Source: Malaya genurostris (lineage: Eukaryota; Arthropoda; Insecta; Diptera; Culicidae). From it: 64,000 bases of DNA. Position numbers and translations under genes: made by a program. Location of the stretch: contig NC_080571.1 of the NCBI RefSeq assembly GCF_030247185.1, positions 146,553,964-146,617,963 on the forward strand. The letters run 5' to 3'. Each line of letters starts with the position of its first letter. The first letter of the stretch is position 1. Under the pieces are notes generated by a model. The model had not been told where the DNA came from. It made no database searches and was given only the letters and a program-made list of their open reading frames with translations. Of this stretch, positions 10,926 through 23,086 are shown piece after piece.

Positions 10926-11300
10926 TCTCCATTTTCTCAGTTCTTATTAACTTGACATAACTGTTTACAAATTGAAAAGCTACACCACTAGGTGGATTAA
11001 AACAGGTTTTCTTTATTTTAAATTTTATTAATGAAATCAACAAAATTTTCACAGAATATTTTGGTCAAATACAGAACTGAGCTTTTTTATTCTAAATGTA
11101 TAACTAATGAAATTCAGAATACCTATTCATCTTTTCGCCTTTCCTGTTAATGCTTACCGAAAAGAACCAATTAATATCGATACATCAGTTGTAGAACTAT
11201 GTAAGTCCGCGTGTCCGAGCGGCGTGCGAGGGAGGAGCTGACAGGAAACCTTTTTGTTCTATTAATACCATCACTACACTTGTGGATCTATATATTTTAT
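10926..11300. repeat. Copy 2 of dispersed repeat 8080-8460
   Basis: Noncoding. It carries CACCACTAGGTGG followed by ATTAAAACAGG at 10983 on and matches 8080-8460 almost exactly. Confidence 0.85.
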
Positions 11301-12306
<1,006 letters not shown>

Positions 12307-12930
12307 TACCTGGGGCCAAGTACAGGCAGCACACCAAGCTCAAATGTGATCTCAACGACGGCAGAGCAACTCAGAGAGCAGAAAACGATACCAAAAGACT
12401 GCCAATTGGAAATCGTTGGATGAGCTTCACGTCGTTCTTTGCGACAGAGGAACAGAGACAGCAGCAACAATGTAGATGTAATTTAATTCAATTTTTTGTC
12501 GTTAGTACGATTTACTTCACTATTGGGTGCCTTTTCAAAATTTACCCTCTGAGAGAGTGATAAGTTTTTGATCGTGAATATCTCCTGTTGTACCTATTGA
12601 ATCAACATAATTCTTGCGACATGCCATCGGAAATATGATCACAATTTTGGTATAAAATTTTCAGTTGTGTGAAATAATCTCAAATAGTTCAAAATTTACC
12701 TTTTCTGAATTGTTTGGTATAAACGAATATCAAAGAGGATAATTCATAAGGCGCGTTTGTCTCTCTCGTATTTTGAAAGCTCATAGCTCAGTGATCTGTG
12801 GAAAGATTTATATAATCTAACTACCAATAGAATCGAAAATTTTCAACCTTAACGTGTATTGCAACAACATTGAAGTTTTTCAATAGTGCAATATTGAAAA
12901 ACCTGTTTAATTTAACCCATGACAGCACCA
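12307..12930. other. Noncoding flank shared by all three copies
   Basis: No gene. On the complement it carries the block AAATTTTGAAAAGGCACCCA, then ATAGTGAAGTAAATCGTACT and a CGACAAAA (about 12500-12550). Variants of this block also occur at 19318-19365 and 23552-23600, so it is a dispersed repeat. The rest shows nothing I recognise. Confidence 0.5.
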
Positions 12931-12931
12931 G

Positions 12932-12972
12932 CCAATCAGAACTTGGATCTATACAAGAGCATCCATATAAAA
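12932..12972 (+). promoter_or_regulatory. CCAAT and TATA boxes of a histone-like promoter
   Basis: CCAAT at 12932-12936 (GCCAATCAGAAC) and TATAAAA at 12966-12972 are spaced as in insect histone promoters. A leader-like stretch follows (12995-13040: TTGCTGAGCAACTGTTCTCG, then AAACAAGACACACGAG) that resembles the segment at 4630-4715. No recognisable coding sequence follows before the H2B-like promoter. The mirror copy is at about 5880-5920. Confidence 0.4.
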
Positions 12973-13122
12973 GTTTATTTGTTCATTTTTCCAACCATTT
13001 GCTGAGCAACTGTTCTCGAAACAAGACACACGAGAGCAGCATGGTCTCACTGTTTTCCGTTCTGTGAACAGGAAAAGAAATTTTGGCAAAGGGGTATTCC
13101 GTACACCGCTGCCAGTAGCAGG

Positions 13123-13128
13123 TATAAA
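13123..13128 (+). promoter_or_regulatory. TATA box of the H2B-like remnant
   Basis: TATAAA at 13123, 81 bp upstream of the H2B-like first codon (13204). A histone-length leader lies between them. Mirrored at 5724-5729. Confidence 0.4.
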
Positions 13129-13203
13129 ATGAAATATGATGTGAGAAATAGCGTCAATTAAGTAAAAGCAGCTGTTCTGAACGTACGAGACACCGTCAGC
13201 ACG

Positions 13204-13254
13204 AGGGCACCGAAAACCGGTAGAAAGGCAGCCAAAAAGTTCAGCAAGGCCCAT
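13204..13254 (+). pseudogene. Histone H2B N-terminal fragment (copy 2)
   Basis: Seventeen codons read RAPKTGRKAAKKFSKAH, close in protein and in codons to the insect H2B N-terminal tail (expected M-A-P-K-T-S-G-K-A-A-K-K-S-G-K-A-Q). AGG stands where ATG is expected. After this the sequence departs from H2B (CGDVNVTLIYSS) and no histone fold is encoded. H2B is a nucleosome core protein and the tail is its acetylated N-terminus. Here only promoter, leader and tail remain, so it is a pseudogene fragment. Identification is by memory of the family. Confidence 0.5.
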
Positions 13255-13902
13255 TGTGGGGATGTGAACGTTACCCTTATTTATTCTTCGATAGCGGTGA
13301 TCGGTTGATATCAAAATCCCAACATCGAACGAGAGATCACCAAAGAATGGCGGAATATCATGCAACCAATATGCAATGGGTAGCACTATGCCGAAATTGG
13401 TACACCGACATCTTTTTGTTTCCGGGATAAAGTTCCTTCAGTAACGTAGTCGCATATTTTTATACTGACACACCTTTATTACTGACAACACATTTTATTT
13501 AAAACGAACTATGCATGCTTCTAATTTATTCTTAACTAGGTAATATGAACTTAACTATAACAGGTTAAAATCACGACGGGCATGCCACGAACCCATTTCG
13601 TGTGTCACCGAGGCAAGGTATCATTCCAGACTGGTTAAATCTCTCGATGTCGTGATCGATAGACCGATAAGATCAGGCAGCTTTCAATTCGGCGATGTTT
13701 TGGTTGAAGCAGGCAAAGATCAGTCTCGCTCTCATCAACTTTCCTTATCACACCAGTAATCGGATGAATGATGATGACAGAGATGACTATGACGATGATG
13801 ATGATGATGGTGATCTGCTAGAATTCTCACTGTCCCGTTCTATTTCGGATTAATTTGTCGATCCAGGTTCTCTCAATATAGATGCTGCTGCTGAGAGGGT
13901 TT

Positions 13903-14458
<556 letters not shown>

Positions 14459-14470
14459 TCTTTCCTTTTT
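14459..14470 (-). promoter_or_regulatory. Polypurine tract of gypsy element
   Basis: AAAAAGGAAAGA on the minus strand, just before the LTR start, is the plus-strand DNA primer site used in reverse transcription. Confidence 0.5.
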
Positions 14471-14477
14471 CAATTAA

Positions 14478-16491
14478 TTAATAATATACAAAATCGGGAT
14501 GATTCGTCTTTTTAACTGTTCGACCAGATCGGGTTGTCCCAATGTTGCCATTCTCTTGAACACCTGTCAAGTTTTTCTCGGAATCCCTGCGGGAAAGTGT
14601 ATCGCTGTCAAGTTGGGATCGCTGTGACGTTTCGCTTTGCTTTTCCCGCTTTTCCTCTTCACTGCTGTCGCATTCTCTACTGTGGGATAAACCTCCGCTA
14701 GTATTGTCATTCGCCTTACGCCGACGTAGATGGTGAGAATTTCTTCTTATTACTCTATGTCCTTCTGAAACTAAATAGGATCTATCCTTTTCCAGTTCCC
14801 GAAGCACTTCTGCTGGCGCCCACCGATGCGATTTCGGATCCTGCACTAGAACTTTATCGCCTTCCGAGAATCTTGGTGGATCTTGTGCGCCTCTATCTGC
14901 ATAGGACTTCTGCAACAGTCTTTCTTGTAGTAATGCATCTTTCACGTTAGTCACTACCTTGGGTTTCAGCATGCTGAGTGTCATTGGTAAATCAGACCGG
15001 ACAAGTCGACCGAAAAGCCTTTCGTTCGGCGAAGGAATATTATCATTACGTGGAGTGTTTCTAGCATGCAGCAGGGCCAGATTAATATCTGATTTATCCT
15101 CGAAGCACTTCTTTAGAATGTTTTTGGCCACCTGAACGAATCGTTCAGCCAAACCGTTAGCACGGGGAAAGTGTGGACTTGAAGTTTGGTGTTCGAAACC
15201 CCACGATTTCGAAAACTTCCGGAATTTTTCTGAACAGTATTGTGGGCCGTTATCTGTTTCCAGAACTTGTGGAATCCCATGAATCGAGAACCATGATTTT
15301 AGCTCACGAATGACATTTTCAGATGTTGCTTCTGCCAACCGCTTGAAATCAAAGAAGTTAGAGTAGCTATCCACGATGAGAATATAATCGCCGTCACGGA
15401 AGTGAAACAAGTCTGATGCAACTGTTTGAAATGGCAGGTCCGGAACTTCTTTAGTAATGATAATGTTCTTTACGTTACTACGCTGATGATGCTGACACAC
15501 GTTACATCCCTCGGCCAACTGCTGAATATCTCTGTTCATGTTTATCCAAAATAAAATTTGTTTTGCTCTTCTGATACTACTTTGAACGCCTGGATGACCA
15601 CTATGCACTGTTTCGAGCATCTTCTTTCTTAGCGTGTTTGGAATTACGACCTGATTCGATTTGAAGAGAATACCGTCATATACACTTAGCTCATCTCTGA
15701 AACATCAATACTTCCGTATAACCGACGGGACGTCTTCTTTGCTATTAGGCCATCCATTCAGTACCGTTTCCGTCAGGAGCTGCATTTCTAAATCCGTTTT
15801 TGTGTGCTCTCTTAGCTCCGAACCAGCTTTCTTAGACATCTGCAGTATTACGTGAACTTCCAATTCCTCCTGATTTTGTTCTTGTATAGGATTTTTTACA
15901 TCCCGACTCAAAATGTCTGGGATTGGAATATCGCGTCCTTTTTTGTAAACCACCTTCGGGTTGTACTGAGAAATTTCAAGTCGAATTCTTCGCAATCTCG
16001 GTGGAGCTCGATCCATGGGCTTTTTAAAAATTGACTCCAAAGGTTTATGGTCCGTTTCGACAATAAGTTCCTTTCCATAAACATACTGATGGAATTTTTG
16101 ACAGGCAAATCTGATAGCGGCTGCTTCCTTCTCGATTTGTGGATAGTTCTTTTCGGCTACAGAAAGGGCTTTTGATGCATATGCTACTGGCCTTTCATTT
16201 TGTATTAGAACTGCTCCTAGCGCTTTTGAACTGGCATCGACTGACAATGTGACTGGTTTGTTGACGTCGTAGAATGCCAAAACTGGTGGTGAGATCATCA
16301 AATTTTTAATATCTTGGAAAGCCTTTTCTTGTTCAACCTCCCAGACCCAGGCCGCATCTTTTGCCAGTAACCGTCGCAAAGGTTCAGTAATTTTTGACAA
16401 GTTCGGTACAAATTTTGCAAGATAAGTGATCATTCCTAGAGCACGTTGGAGTTCTTGCTTGTTCGTTGGTGTGTTTAGTCTAATATCTCGG
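14478..16491 (-). pseudogene. Ty3/gypsy pol: RT end, RNase H, integrase; one internal stop
   Basis: The minus strand reads from about 16490 (YRDIRLNTPTNKQELQRALG, then MITYLAKFVPNLSK) through the RT end. RNase H follows (LSVDASSKALGAVLIQN, YPQIEKEA, VETDHKPLES). Integrase then shows an HHCC zinc finger (HSGHPG, CNVC), the core with Asp70 (VASDLF) and Asp123 (LETDNGPQY), and Glu159 (LAERF). The Asp123-Glu159 spacing is the canonical 35. A basic C-terminal tail ends at 14478. The only interruption is a TGA at 15705-15707 where Trp is expected (KYW-CFRDELSVYDGIL), so RNase H and integrase are otherwise one open frame. RT upstream, protease and gag are missing. Confidence 0.88.
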
Positions 16492-16499
16492 TACTAATA

Positions 16500-17330
16500 G
16501 AAAATTCAGGGTTAACATCATAGTCTAACGCACCTGCAACACTTTGTTTAACTTTTATTCACTAACTATATACAATTTTCCTTCTGCACATTGCACTTTG
16601 AATTATTATGTTCGATTATTTTTGTTTGATTTTTTGTACAAAAGAATTTCACCTATTGGCTTCTTTTCTCTGACTGTGTTATTGCCAATTTGAAGACTTT
16701 TCTTCTACGCAGGGCACTTTGAAATATTATGTTCGATCAACTCTGTATGCTTGTTATTTTGGACAATAGGATTTCGAGAGTCAAAATATCTTACACAGCT
16801 TCCACCAAACCCGGCACGATTTTACCTACGGATCTGACTGCCCGATTGACTCAGTTATCTGACTGACTTCCCTGACTGCCTTATCTGACCGCTTTCTTGT
16901 CCAGGAGTCGAAGCTCGAGACTTACGATTATTTCTAATTATTTCCCTTACAACTACACAACTATCTCACTTTCCAGTATTTTTTAACAACCAAAAAAAAA
17001 AATTTTACTTCGAGTGCAGCTCGAACTCTATTAGAACAATGAGATATAGCTCTCTTAATAAGCCCTTACGTCATCGGTCATACAATGTGGGCCGACTTTC
17101 TTCGTGGTACATATTTTGTTCAACCGCCGGTGTTTACACACACCGCGCGGTCACCAAAACATGTGGTTAATTGTTTTTTTTAACGCTGAGGCGCATGGAC
17201 TTCGCAAGCTAATGCATTGTACCCACCTAACGTACTATAATTTCTAACCGATTCTCACAATTACAGTTACAATCATTCACTTGGGTTGCTGCATGCTCCC
17301 TTGCTTATAGAGCTTGATTCATTTATTTAT
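16500..17330. other. Noncoding stretch with a 121-bp imperfect tandem pair
   Basis: No gene found. CTTCTGCACATTGCACTTTG, then AATTATTATGTTCGAT (about 16580-16616), recurs as CTTCTACGCAGGGCACTTTG, then AAATATTATGTTCGAT (16702-16737). The spacing is 121 bp. A CTGACT-rich run lies at 16840-16890. It could be a fragment of another LTR, but I see no boundary. Confidence 0.4.
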
Positions 17331-18650
17331 TTATTTTTAATCCATCCGACAATAAAAGGTCTTAATGAATAGTAGTCAAGTCAAGTTATAAAAATGGTTT
17401 TAATCCACCTAGTGGTGTAATGGTACCTCTCATACATTCTCATATATAAATGTGTGATATTCTTCAAAATAATTTTCTTTGATTCATAAAAAACCAAAAA
17501 GGTTCGTCCATAAAATAGTATAACTTACAGAGTGAAACAGTACTCAGGTCGATTAGGCCATCTCTAAGGAAACGAAAAGAGGTACTTCCGAAACCGGAAT
17601 CTGGGAACCGGTACAATCGAAGTTGGTTCGATAAAAGTGACTTGGATCCATTTTTGCGTCTATGGCTACCATCTTCGGTCATTCATCGAAAACCCAAGAA
17701 CAAGTAAAGCCAACTTAATGTTTGGCCGCCTACTGACGATGACTACCGATTGGAATAGTTGTGAGGCAAGTTTAGAAATTATTTTACGTTTTATTTCCGG
17801 TGCTTCCGGAATCAGATACCGAGAACCAGCATAGCCGGAATCGGGTTGTTTCTTTGTCTATTGACAAAACTACCAATTGGAATAGATTCGAGGCAAGTTA
17901 AGAAATTTGTTTTGTTTCGCCGCTTTAAGTTGAAGTTTGAATGAGATCTTTCATTTGATTCTAAGTTTGTTGAAATCGGTCACGCCATCTCCGAGATAAG
18001 TGAAGAAGTAATTTAAAATTAGATTTTTTCCACTAATTACACTGTAACTCCGGAACCGGAAGTCGGATCAAAATCAAATTCAGGTACTTTTTAAAGGACA
18101 ACTGTACCTTTCATTTGAATTCTAGCTTGTAAGCATGGGTTCAGCAGTCTTTGAGAAAAGTAAGTGCACTTATTTTCATTTTTTTTTGCAAATATCACCC
18201 TGTAATTCCGGAACCCAAAGTCGGATTCGAATAAGATTCAGGAACTTTGTGTGGGGTTAGAAGACCTTAAATTAAATTTAAATCATTAAATTAAATTTAA
18301 ATTTAAATTTCATTTAAAATCTAAGTTTAAATCTAAGTTCATGAAAATCGGTTCAGCCATCTCTGAGCAAAGTAAGTGCAAAAAAAAGTTACACACAAAT
18401 ACACACATACAGACATTTTTCGAACTCAACGAACTTAGTCGAATGGTATACGACAATCGGCCCTCCGTGCCTCGGTTCAAAAGTCGGTTTTCGCAGTGAT
18501 TGCATAACCTTTCTATATGAGAAAAGCAAAAATGTGGATCGTAACACATTCTGCACAAATTTATGTGTATGTTCTTTGAAATCGAAGAGATGTTCAACAG
18601 TGTCAAATGTTCTGATGTGCTTGAGCCCCCTTATATACAATTTTTACGTG
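17330..18650. repeat. Dispersed CCGGAA-rich repeat block
   Basis: It starts near ATCCACCTAGTGGTGTAATG (17403 on) and continues with repeated phrases: TTCCGGAACCGGAAGTCGG-type strings, 'CTTTCATTTGAATTCTAGCTTG', 'AATCGGTTCAGCCATCTCTGAG', and a terminal 'GATTGCATAACCTTTCTATATGAG'. The same phrases in both orientations fill 28440-34170. Noncoding; probably nonautonomous element copies. Confidence 0.7.
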
Positions 18651-19787
18651 AACAACATTGATTAATGTATCAACACATCTTGCACGCTAAGACAACTTGA
18701 CAACTATTCAGAATTTTGATGTCAATCATTTCAGTGAAAAAAGTTATCAAAATGCCGTACGAGATAAACTTCTGGCATTCAGAAGGGCCAAATTTTGTAA
18801 TTCTCTAAGATATTAAACACTGTTGCGAATTTTGCACTGTGAAAATTGAACCAAGCTTATCAAATTATTATGAACACTGGCTCTGTGACCTGAGCGTTTG
18901 AGGCTTTACACCACGCAAAAGGTCTACTTTCATTGCCGACTGCTCCTCCTGACGACCGAAGTCCAAATGAGACTTTCACGCTTTATACTTGGTTTGTTCT
19001 TACTGATATTGGTGGGAGAAATGAACAGTTTTTATTCAAAGATTTCCTTTTCTATTTGTTCCGTAGATTCTGATATGTGCCTGACTACCTCAAAACCGTC
19101 GTCCGGATGCGAAAAAGACAAGCAAGCGTGATGAATTTTTTTCAAATGTTTTAGAAAACTTTGTTTTTCAATTATTTTTAGGGTTTTTTCAAGCTGTTGA
19201 AAATTTAATCACAAATTCCTAATCATATTACCGATAGCTTGTAGAAAAAATATGTTGTAGGGTTGAGCACATCAAAAGATATTCGTGATAAAGTCCTGCC
19301 CACTTTTGTACAGGATAAATTTTGAAAAGGCGCCCCATAGTACAGTAAGTCGTATTCAGGACAAAAGAACCGATTTGAAGAATTATGGAATTAGGAACTG
19401 GATCTGAGCTCAAGAACTATATTCAGAACTTAGAACAGATTCGGAATTCAATTGGATTTTAGTAGACTACAATTTCGGAACTGAAATCAGTTCCGAAATC
19501 TTTTTCCAGAATCCAGTTCAGCACGCAGGCTCTGAATTCTAAACCCATACTCCGGAACTAAGCTCTGAAGCTTGAAGAAGTTTTCTCGCCACGACTACCA
19601 AAATGAGTTGCTTAGAGTACAGTCAAATGTCACATAATTCTTTGGGAGTGTTATTATGATTCTAAAAAGAATCGAACAGAAGAATTCAAGAATAAGGAAC
19701 TGGACCTGAGTTCAAGAACTAAATTTAGAACTAAGAACAAACTCAGAGTCTCGGCTTGATGACCGGAAAGTGGATGGGAGTACTACC
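18651..19787. other. Mixed noncoding sequence with one diverged satellite unit
   Basis: 18885-18985 is a diverged copy of the 104-bp satellite unit (CCTGAGCGTTTGAGG at 18889). 19318-19365 carries the dispersed GAAAAGGCGCCCCATAGTA block. 19374-19440 and 19675-19745 are related 'GAACTGGA(T/C)CTGAG' sequences about 300 bp apart. A 77-codon plus-strand frame at 18898-19131 contains a hydrophobic LSRFILGLFLLILVGEM stretch that looks like a signal peptide. Because it begins inside satellite sequence I do not call it a gene. Confidence 0.45.
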
Positions 19788-20619
19788 TGAGCGTTTGAGG
19801 TTTTAACCACGCAGAAGGTGCACTTTCTGTCGCTGCTGGTGGAATGCGTCCTCTAAACTTGAATGCCGGAAAGTGAATGAGAGTTGCTACCTGAGCGTTT
19901 GAGGTTTTAACCACGCAGAAGGTGCACTCTCTGTCGCTGCTGCTGGAGTGCGTCCTCTCGGCTTGAAGACCAGAAAGCGAATGGGAGTTGCTAACTGAAT
20001 ATATGAGGTTTTAACCACGCAGAAGGTGCAATCTCTGTCGCTGCTGGTGGAATGCGTTCTCTAGGCTTGAAGATCGGAAAGCGAATGAGAGTTGTTACCT
20101 GAGCGTATGAGGTTTTAACCATGCAGAAGGAGCACTCTCTGTTGCTGTTGGTGGAATGCGTCCTCTATGCTTGAAGACCGGAAAGCGAATGAGAGTTGCT
20201 AAATGAGCGTTTGAGGTTTTAACCTCGCATAAGGTGCACTCTCTGTCGCTGCTGGTGGAATGCGTTCTCTAGACTTGAAGACCGGAAAGCGAATGAGACT
20301 TGCAACTCGAGCGTTTGAGGTTTCAACTACGCAGAAAGTGTACTATCTGTCGCTGCTGGTTGAATGCGTCCTCTCGGCTTGAAGACCGGAAAGCGAATGA
20401 AAGTTGTTACCTGAGCGTATGAGGTTTTAACCATGCAGACGGTGCACTCTCTGTCGCTGCTGGTGGCATGCGTCCTCTAGGCTTGAAGATCGGAAAGCTA
20501 ATGGGAGTTGCTACCTGAGCGTTTGAGGTTTTAACCACGCAGAAAGTGCTTTCTCTGTAGCTGCTGATTGAATGCGTCCTCTCGACTTAAAGACCGGAAA
20601 GCGAATGAGAGTTGTTACC
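19788..20619 (+). repeat. 104-bp satellite array, left part
   Basis: Eight units, with TGAGCGTTTGAGG (or variant) at 19788, 19892, 19996, 20100, 20204, 20308, 20412 and 20516: an exact 104-bp period. The unit contains a dyad (GCGT..GGTT-TT-AACC-ACGC) and GTCGCTGCTGGTGGAATGCG. Units differ by a few substitutions but no indels. 104 is not a multiple of three, so it is not a coding repeat. Confidence 0.95.
20608..20619 (+). repeat. Target-site duplication, left copy (Jockey insertion)
   Basis: AGAGTTGTTACC, paired with AGAGTTGGTACC at 22511-22522 (one mismatch). It flanks the retrotransposon 20620-22510. Confidence 0.85.
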
Positions 20620-22510
20620 ATCATTTTTTTTTTGCATAAATATCTCTTTATTAATCTTATTTTTGTGTATTACATCAACATTTTACAGTACAAATGTTTT
20701 GACTCTTTGGCCTTACATCTTTGTTGTTCATACGATTCGTTATTAATAATAGGTGTTTTGGTTACTCTTATTTTACATACTAATATTTAGTTATAATATT
20801 TATTTTAATTATTTATAAAATATTTACCTACTTATAACTATCCCTAACCTAATACGTAAAAATTTGGAATTATTTGTATTTCAGAGATTAAGCACCTCTC
20901 TTCAAATTTCGTGCAGTATTGTTCGAATTTTTGTTTTAGTTTATCCAGGGAAGCCATCTCATGTACTTCATTAGTCCTTGTCCAAGGGGGTAGATTTAGA
21001 ATCATCTTTAAGATCTTACTTTGAATGCGCTGAAGTCTAAGTTTGTGTGTTCGTGCACAGCCCCGCCAAACAGGGGCTGCGTATTCAATTGCGGGGTAGA
21101 TGATTTGTTTATAGACATCCATCTGATTCTTCAGACACAGTTTAGATGTTCTATAAATCAGCGGATACAGAGACCAGATGAGTATGCTGCATTTTTGAAC
21201 GATTCTGTCAACATGTGACCTGAATATCAGATGTCTGTCAAAGGATAACTTCGTCGGACCATTGAATGACCTCATCGCCGAATCGTATTCGGCATTCGTT
21301 TGATGGAACAAGTTTTGGAGATCTTGAATGTGGAAACAAGATGACCTGAGTTTTTGCTGCATTGATCGCAACTTTCCAGCTTGTAAAATATTCAGTTAGA
21401 GCACCCAGATCTGTCTGTAGTTTATTTTTCAGAGAATTAATGACACGACCTTCATAAAGAATGGCACTATCATCAGCGAATTGTGACAGAACACCACCAC
21501 CCGAAAGAGGTGGGATGTCTGATGTAAAAATGTTGTATAGGATGGGACCTAAGATACTTCCTTGGGGTACACCAGCAGGAATAATAAATCATTCTGAAAG
21601 TGCATTATTCAGAAAAACATGGAATGCTCTATCTGCAAGATAATTTTTGATAATTTTAATAAGATACATGGGAAAATTATACTGATGCAGTTTAAACACC
21701 AGGCCAACGTGCCACACATTATCGAATGCCTTTTCAATATCCAATATTGCCATGGCAGTCGTTTTGGACACTGATTTGTTTTGCTGGATGACGATATTAA
21801 CCCTTGTGAGTTGGTGGATGGTGGATCTTCCTTTCCGAAACCCAAACTGTTCTTCCAGTAATATATCCTGTTCATTTGCGAAAGCCAGAATTCGCCTTTG
21901 TATTGACTTTTCAAATAGCTTGGATAGGGCAGAGAGTAAGCTGATGTGCCGATAGCTTTTGGAAAAGGAAGGATCTTTTCCCGGTTTCAAAACTGGGATA
22001 ACTTTAGATAACTTCCACTTTGACGGGAAGTAACCAAGCTCCCAGGACCTGTTAAAAATTTTAGCTAAAAAGACAAATGAGCGAATACTCAAATGTATCA
22101 GCTCAATGTTGAATGTGTTGTCGAAACCGGAGGCCTTCATATTGTTGGATTTTTTCACAATAGCCATCAGCTCATTCACAGTGACTCTACTTTCCTCCGG
22201 AACCAAGCTGTCTGATTGGTCAACCTCAGCTACGCTATCAGCAACGGCTCTTTCATGTGGACTAACAATGTTGAGTCCTAAATTGTGAGAACACACAAAC
22301 TGCTGGCCTAGCGCATTTGCCTTCTCTACTGGTGTGATTAAAGGTATTCCGTCAGCTAGGTGCTGACATCAGAGGTGGAATAGGCTTCGGTTTTTTCTTA
22401 AGCACCTTCGTTAAGGACCAGAAGGTCTTTGAATGTGGGAGAATTTCTCGAAGCTTTTGCTGGAAGTTCGTGTTGCGCAGCTCAGATATCCTTTCCTGGA
22501 TTATCCTACG
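20620..22510 (-). mobile_element. Jockey-clade non-LTR retrotransposon inserted in the satellite, 5'-truncated
   Basis: An 1891-bp insertion. The 3' end on the minus strand is an A-rich tail (plus-strand T run at 20625-20633). The 5' end is truncated in the pre-RT linker. Removing it with one 12-bp target copy restores the 104-bp satellite phase exactly (20516 to 22523 is 2007 bp; 2007 minus 1903 is 104). This proves insertion after the satellite formed. The 3'UTR lies at about 20620-20843. Confidence 0.92.
20844..22296 (-). pseudogene. Jockey-clade reverse transcriptase (frameshifted)
   Basis: The minus strand reads KKSNNMKASGFDNTFNIELI, LSKVIPVLKPGKDPSFSKSY, EEQFGFRKGRSTIHQL and AILDIEKAFDNVWH, ending at 21589 with a frameshift. 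The next block holds AGVPQGSILGPILYNIFTSD and the catalytic FADDSAILYEG (FADD at about 21471-21482). After a further frameshift the thumb region continues at 20844-21371 (KQIIYPAIEYAAPVWRGCAR, LRLQRIQSKILKMILNLP). FADDSA and GVPQGSILGPILYNIFTSD are typical of Jockey/Juan elements. There is no RNase H. Nonfunctional as read. Confidence 0.85.
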
Positions 22511-22895
22511 AGAGTTGGTACCTGCGCGTATGAGGTTTTAACCATGCAGAAGGAACACTTTCTGTCGCTGCTGGTGGAATGCGTCCTCTAGGCTTGAAGA
22601 CCGGAAAGCGAATGAGAGTTGCTACCTTAGCGTTTGAGGTTTTAACCACGCAGAAAGTTCACTCTCTATAGCTGCTGGTTGAATGCTTCCTCTCGGCTTG
22701 AAGACCGGAAAGCGAATGAGAGTTGTTACCAGAACGTATGAGGTTTTAACCATGCAGAAAGAGCACTCTCTGCCGCTGCTGGTGGAACGCGTCCTCTTGG
22801 TTTGAAGACCGGAAAGCGAATGAAAGTTTCTACCTGAGCATATGAGGATTTAACCAAGCAGAAAGTGCAATCTCTGTCGCTGCTGGTGGAATACG
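22511..22895 (+). repeat. 104-bp satellite array, right part
   Basis: Four more units, anchor positions 22523, 22627, 22731 and 22835, again exactly 104 bp apart and in phase with the left part once the insertion is removed. The first 12 bases (22511-22522) are the right target-site copy. The array ends at about 22893, where the foldback-type repeat begins. Confidence 0.95.
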
Positions 22896-23000
22896 TCAGT
22901 GCAGAGCAGTTCAAATTGAACTGCTTATTGCAAACTTAAATAGTTCAACTTGAACCGCTAAACAGACGTAAAGTTAATGCTACTTGCAAAACACTTATTC
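22896..23000 (+). repeat. Single copy of the foldback arm sequence
   Basis: CAGTGCAGAGCAGTTCAAAT through CTTGCAAAACACTTATTCA repeats at 23164-23266 in the same orientation with a few substitutions. It abuts the satellite end. Confidence 0.8.
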
Positions 23001-23086
23001 ATTTGGTACCGAAGTACCACGTCTTTCCTGACGTGCCGAACGAACACGTTGTTTTCGGCATATACTGGCCGATTCAGGTATGGTCA

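Noticed and set aside
10423..11052. A 209-codon minus-strand frame crossing 10426-10925.
   Set aside because: It is mostly unknown residues from the 500-N gap.
16840..16890. CTGACT-rich stretch as a tandem satellite or primer-binding site.
   Set aside because: Only a few irregular copies and no adjacent LTR boundary or tRNA-complementary motif that I can support.
18898..19131. A 77-codon frame with a hydrophobic N-terminal stretch and Cys residues, like a small secreted peptide.
   Set aside because: The start region is a diverged 104-bp satellite unit, no promoter or splice context is visible, and one ORF of this size is expected by chance. Noted only in case transcript data show otherwise.
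19788..22895. CRISPR-like array of regular repeats.
   Set aside because: Units are contiguous 104-bp satellite monomers with no spacers, in a eukaryotic transposon-rich context.
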